8,969 nt of DNA from Oscillospiraceae bacterium (lineage in GTDB: Bacteria > Bacillota > Clostridia > Oscillospirales > Ruminococcaceae): contig JAHZBJ010000025.1 in NCBI GenBank assembly GCA_019423445.1, positions 1 to 8,969 of the forward strand, read 5' to 3'. This document shows, piece by piece, positions 6,416-8,969 of this stretch. Both the position numbers and the translations under genes were made by a program. The stretch's first letter is position 1. Every line of letters starts with the position of its first letter. The notes beneath the pieces were generated by a model. The model ran no database searches and had not been told where the DNA came from. It saw only the letters and a program-made list of their open reading frames with translations.

Positions 6416-8173
6416 ATGCGAAAGACCAAGATCATCTGCACCCTTGGCCCCTCCTCCTCCGATGAGGTGACCCTTCGCAAAATGATGCTGCTGGGGATGA
6501 ACGTCTGCCGTTTCAATTTCTCCCACGGCACCCATGAAGAGCATTTGAAAAAGCTGGAGACGGTCAAGCGTCTCCGGGAAGAGCTGAAACTGCCTATCGC
6601 CACCCTCCTGGATACCAAAGGTCCTGAGATCCGTTTAAAGGATTTTGAAAAGGGCAGCGTGGTCCTGGATGCCGGCCAGACCTTCACCCTCACCACCCGG
6701 GACGTTATGGGCACCCAGTCCATGGCTGCCATCACCTATCAGGGCCTCCCCGGCGACGTGGAGGTTGGCAGCCGCATCCTCATTGACGACGGCCTCATTG
6801 AGCTCACCGTCAAATCCCTCACCGACACCGATATCACCTGCACCGTGGTCAACGGCGGCAAGGTGAGCAACCATAAGGGGATCAACGTCCCCGGCGTTTC
6901 TCTTTCCATGCCCTATCTCAGCGAGGCGGACAAATCAGACCTGCTCTTCGGCATCCAGCAGGGCTTTGATTTCGTGGCCGCCTCCTTTGTGCGCTCTGCC
7001 CAGGATGTCCTGGCCATCAAGAACTTCCTGAAGGAGAACGGCGGGCGCCACATCAAGATCATCTCCAAAATCGAGAACGCCGAAGGAGTCCGGAACCTGG
7101 ATCAGATCCTGGCGGTTTCCGGAGGCATCATGGTGGCCCGGGGCGACCTGGGGGTGGAGGTGGATATGCAGGAGATCCCCATCCTCCAGAAAATGATGAT
7201 CCGCAAGTGCTATACCGCTGGAAAGATGGTCATCACCGCCACCCAGATGCTGGAAAGCATGAGTTCCCATCCCCGGCCCACCCGCGCCGAGGTCAATGAC
7301 GTGGCCAACGCCATTTACGACGGCACCAGCGCCATTATGCTCTCCGGCGAAACCGCCGCCGGCAAATATCCTCTGGAAGCCCTGAACACCATGGCTACCG
7401 TGGCGGCCCGGATCGAAAAGGATATCGACTACCGGGAGTGGTTCCGGCGTCAGGACGCAGGACAGGCTTCCAGCAACATCACTGACGCTATCAGCCACGC
7501 CACCTGCACCACCGCCCTGGATATCGGCGCTGCCGCCATCATCCCCATTTCCCAGTCCGGGCGCACCGCCAGGATGGTAAGCAAATACCGGTGCAGCATT
7601 CCTATCATCGCCTGCACCACCGATGAGTTCACCTACCGCCAGCTGGCCCTGAGCTGGGGCGTCCTGCCGGTGATGTGCGCCGAGCAGAAGAGCACCGAGC
7701 GTCTCTTCTCCGCCGCTGTCAAAGCCGCCAAGGAGCAAAGCCACCTTCTCCGGGACGGCGACCTGGTGGTCCTCACGGCGGGGCTCCCCTTGGGGGTCTC
7801 CGGAACCACCAACCTGTTAAAAGTCCAGACAGTGGGCAACACCTTCCTCAAGGGCAAGGGACTCAATTCCCTTTCTGCCTCCGGCCCCATCAGCGTCGGC
7901 CGCACCAGCGAGGAGCTCCAGGCCAACTTCACCTATGGCGATATCCTGGTCTGCCGGGAGGCCGACCTTTCCATGATGAAACAGATCTTTTCCGCTGCAG
8001 CTATCGTCACCGAGGTCAGCACTCCGGAAAGCGATCATCTGCTGGAGTCCATCGCTGACCAGGTGGATGTCCCCATCATCATCGGCGTAAAGGACTGCAC
8101 CCGCCTGCTCCGCACCGGAGAAACGGTGGAACTGGACGCCGGCAAAGGTATCATCACTCCGCTGAAGGTATAA
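6416..8173 (+). CDS. pyk: Pyruvate kinase
   Basis: A 585-residue cytosolic glycolytic enzyme converting phosphoenolpyruvate and ADP to pyruvate and ATP; the length equals that of B. subtilis Pyk. The catalytic barrel shows CRFNFSHG (31-38, Arg32), DTKGPEIR (66-73), KIENAEG (218-224, catalytic Lys218 and metal ligand Glu220), ARGDLG (241-246, Asp244) and TATQMLESM (274-282). Domain B is about 72-155. Glu71, in the place of Glu117 of the muscle enzyme, predicts potassium dependence. Domain C (about 355-472) has SQSGRTARMVSKYR, the probable sugar-phosphate effector region. Residues 485-585 are the Firmicutes-type extra C-terminal domain related to phosphohistidine domains, but its usual T-S-H-A motif is replaced by a TPESDHLL segment. 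The start is chosen by homology (MRKTKIICTLGP). The ribosome site is unclear: AGGAAGTG lies about 15 nt away, and GTG 6401 or TTG 6404 would be too close to it. Confidence 0.97.
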   Translation: MRKTKIICTLGPSSSDEVTLRKMMLLGMNVCRFNFSHGTHEEHLKKLETVKRLREELKLPIATLLDTKGPEIRLKDFEKGSVVLDAGQTFTLTTRDVMGTQSMAAITYQGLPGDVEVGSRILIDDGLIELTVKSLTDTDITCTVVNGGKVSNHKGINVPGVSLSMPYLSEADKSDLLFGIQQGFDFVAASFVRSAQDVLAIKNFLKENGGRHIKIISKIENAEGVRNLDQILAVSGGIMVARGDLGVEVDMQEIPILQKMMIRKCYTAGKMVITATQMLESMSSHPRPTRAEVNDVANAIYDGTSAIMLSGETAAGKYPLEALNTMATVAARIEKDIDYREWFRRQDAGQASSNITDAISHATCTTALDIGAAAIIPISQSGRTARMVSKYRCSIPIIACTTDEFTYRQLALSWGVLPVMCAEQKSTERLFSAAVKAAKEQSHLLRDGDLVVLTAGLPLGVSGTTNLLKVQTVGNTFLKGKGLNSLSASGPISVGRTSEELQANFTYGDILVCREADLSMMKQIFSAAAIVTEVSTPESDHLLESIADQVDVPIIIGVKDCTRLLRTGETVELDAGKGIITPLKV

Positions 8174-8226
8174 CAACCTGACCATATATCAACAAGTAAA
8201 ACAAAATTTTTCCGAGGTGTAGCTTC

Positions 8227-8969
8227 ATGAACAAACATGCTTCTTCCCTGCGCGCCTTCCTCTGCCTGGTCCTGACCGTTGCTATGGTTCTCTGCATCAC
8301 CGCCTGCGGCGGAGACAACGAGCCATCCTCCAAGCCTGAGAGCGAAAGCGGCTCTGTCATTGCCTCCAGCCAGCCTCTGGAAAGCGGTTCTTCCGACTCC
8401 TCCAGCTCCTCTGGCTCTTCTGATTCCTCCAGCTCCTCCGACCCCAATCAGAAGTCCCCCTCTCAGATCCAGAAAGAGATGCTGGATAAGATGTCCGCTT
8501 TCTACCTGAAGAATGATGATACCGTGGGTTGGCTCACCATCCCCGGAACCACCATCGACGAAGTAGTGGTCCAGGCCCCGGACAATGACTACTACCTCCG
8601 CCGGAACAACCTGAAGCAGAGCGCTTTCGACGGCTGCTACTACGCCGACTACCGCACCAACCTGGGTGCCCGGAACGCCTTGTCCAAGAACATCGTCATC
8701 TATGGCCACAGCATGGATGATAACCCGGACGGGGCCCGCTTCTCCCAGCTGAAGAAGTATCTGGACATCGACTACTGCAAGGAGAACCCCTATATCTACT
8801 TCTCCACCCCTGAAGTGGAGCTTACCTGGCAGATCTTCGCGGTGTATTATACCGACATCAATTTCGACTACATCAACCCCAATCCCGATACCGCCGAGTT
8901 CACCAACATCATCAATGAAGCCAAGCAGCGCAGCCAGTTTATCTTTGACGTGGATGTCACCTCCAATGA
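8227..8969 (+). CDS. Class B-type sortase, lipoprotein form, 5' part only
   Basis: The first 247 residues of a surface transpeptidase; the frame runs off the right edge. Residues 1-27 are a lipoprotein signal: NKH and R9, a hydrophobic core, then the lipobox ITAC with Cys27 as the lipidated residue, followed by GGD. Residues 28-75 are a Ser-rich linker. The sortase domain starts near 82. It has VGWLTIPGTTID (100-111), a YYLRRN-containing strand near 122-127, GCYYADYRT, and IVIYGHSMDD (156-165) with His161 as the expected catalytic His, followed by FSQLKKY. The conserved Cys (TLSTC type) and Arg would lie beyond the window, so activity cannot be confirmed. The start ATG has GAGGTG 7 nt upstream. 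It follows pyk by 53 nt on the same strand with no hairpin between, so read-through from pyk is possible, although the functions are unrelated. No LPxTG/NPxTN-type substrate gene is seen here. Confidence 0.88.
   Translation, partial: MNKHASSLRAFLCLVLTVAMVLCITACGGDNEPSSKPESESGSVIASSQPLESGSSDSSSSSGSSDSSSSSDPNQKSPSQIQKEMLDKMSAFYLKNDDTVGWLTIPGTTIDEVVVQAPDNDYYLRRNNLKQSAFDGCYYADYRTNLGARNALSKNIVIYGHSMDDNPDGARFSQLKKYLDIDYCKENPYIYFSTPEVELTWQIFAVYYTDINFDYINPNPDTAEFTNIINEAKQRSQFIFDVDVTSN
8386..8439 (+). repeat. Tandem 27-bp repeat in the sortase linker
   Basis: Two adjacent in-frame copies (8386-8412 and 8413-8439) each encode GSSDSSSSS. They differ at four positions, all silent. This makes up the core of the Ser-rich spacer between lipid anchor and catalytic domain. 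Confidence 0.85.

Noticed and set aside
6935..7744. 269-codon open frame on the minus strand within pyk
   Set aside because: It is a His/Gly-rich mirror of the pyruvate kinase coding strand.
8035..8709. 224-codon open frame on the minus strand over the end of pyk and the start of the sortase gene
   Set aside because: It spans two real genes and their gap, and its low-complexity Gly/Ala/Arg content reflects the complement of the Ser-rich linker.

Overview
The window reads as chromosomal DNA of a GC-rich, endospore-forming, anaerobic member of the Clostridia, most likely Oscillospiraceae (Flavonifractor/Pseudoflavonifractor/Oscillibacter-like). This rests on the spore-maturation pair SpmA/SpmB, an AbrB-family regulator with a cysteine-rich tail, a 585-residue pyruvate kinase with the C-terminal extension common in Firmicutes, a class B-type sortase, and strong GC bias at third codon positions. 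The taxonomic placement is inference from protein style, not from a marker gene.

Layout. (1) Bases 1-766, + strand: the 3' part of a gene for a repeat-built protein resembling FMN-binding-domain proteins. Two copies of a 32-residue segment lie 214 residues apart, each with a near-match to the covalent flavinylation motif. A very strong hairpin terminator (781-826) separates it from (2) spmA-spmB, - strand, 843-1963. (3) An AT-rich divergent intergenic region then leads to a small AbrB-like regulator, + strand, 2239-2484, with its own promoter and a terminator at 2524-2560. (4) A three-gene - strand operon, 6070 down to 2579, encodes a YtrA-type GntR repressor, an ABC ATPase and a large ABC permease with an extracytoplasmic C-terminal domain. 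The genes overlap (4 nt, then 26 nt). The operon has a near-consensus promoter whose start site is covered by a perfect 7+7 bp inverted repeat, a probable autorepression operator. (5) Pyruvate kinase, + strand, 6416-8173, is read divergently from its own promoter. (6) 53 nt further, with no visible terminator between, is the 5' part of a lipobox-bearing class B-type sortase gene that runs off the window.

How the genes relate. The GntR-ABC-permease set is one self-contained regulated exporter-like unit. spmAB acts in spore core dehydration and cortex maturation. The other genes are housekeeping (pyk), regulatory (AbrB-like) or cell-surface (FMN-like protein, sortase), with no evident shared pathway. 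No mobile element, CRISPR array, tRNA or rRNA was seen. Nothing amounts to a clearly new system. The most interesting items are the modular FMN-like protein with non-canonical SxAT sites, the permease's C-terminal sensor-like domain, and the lipid-anchored sortase.
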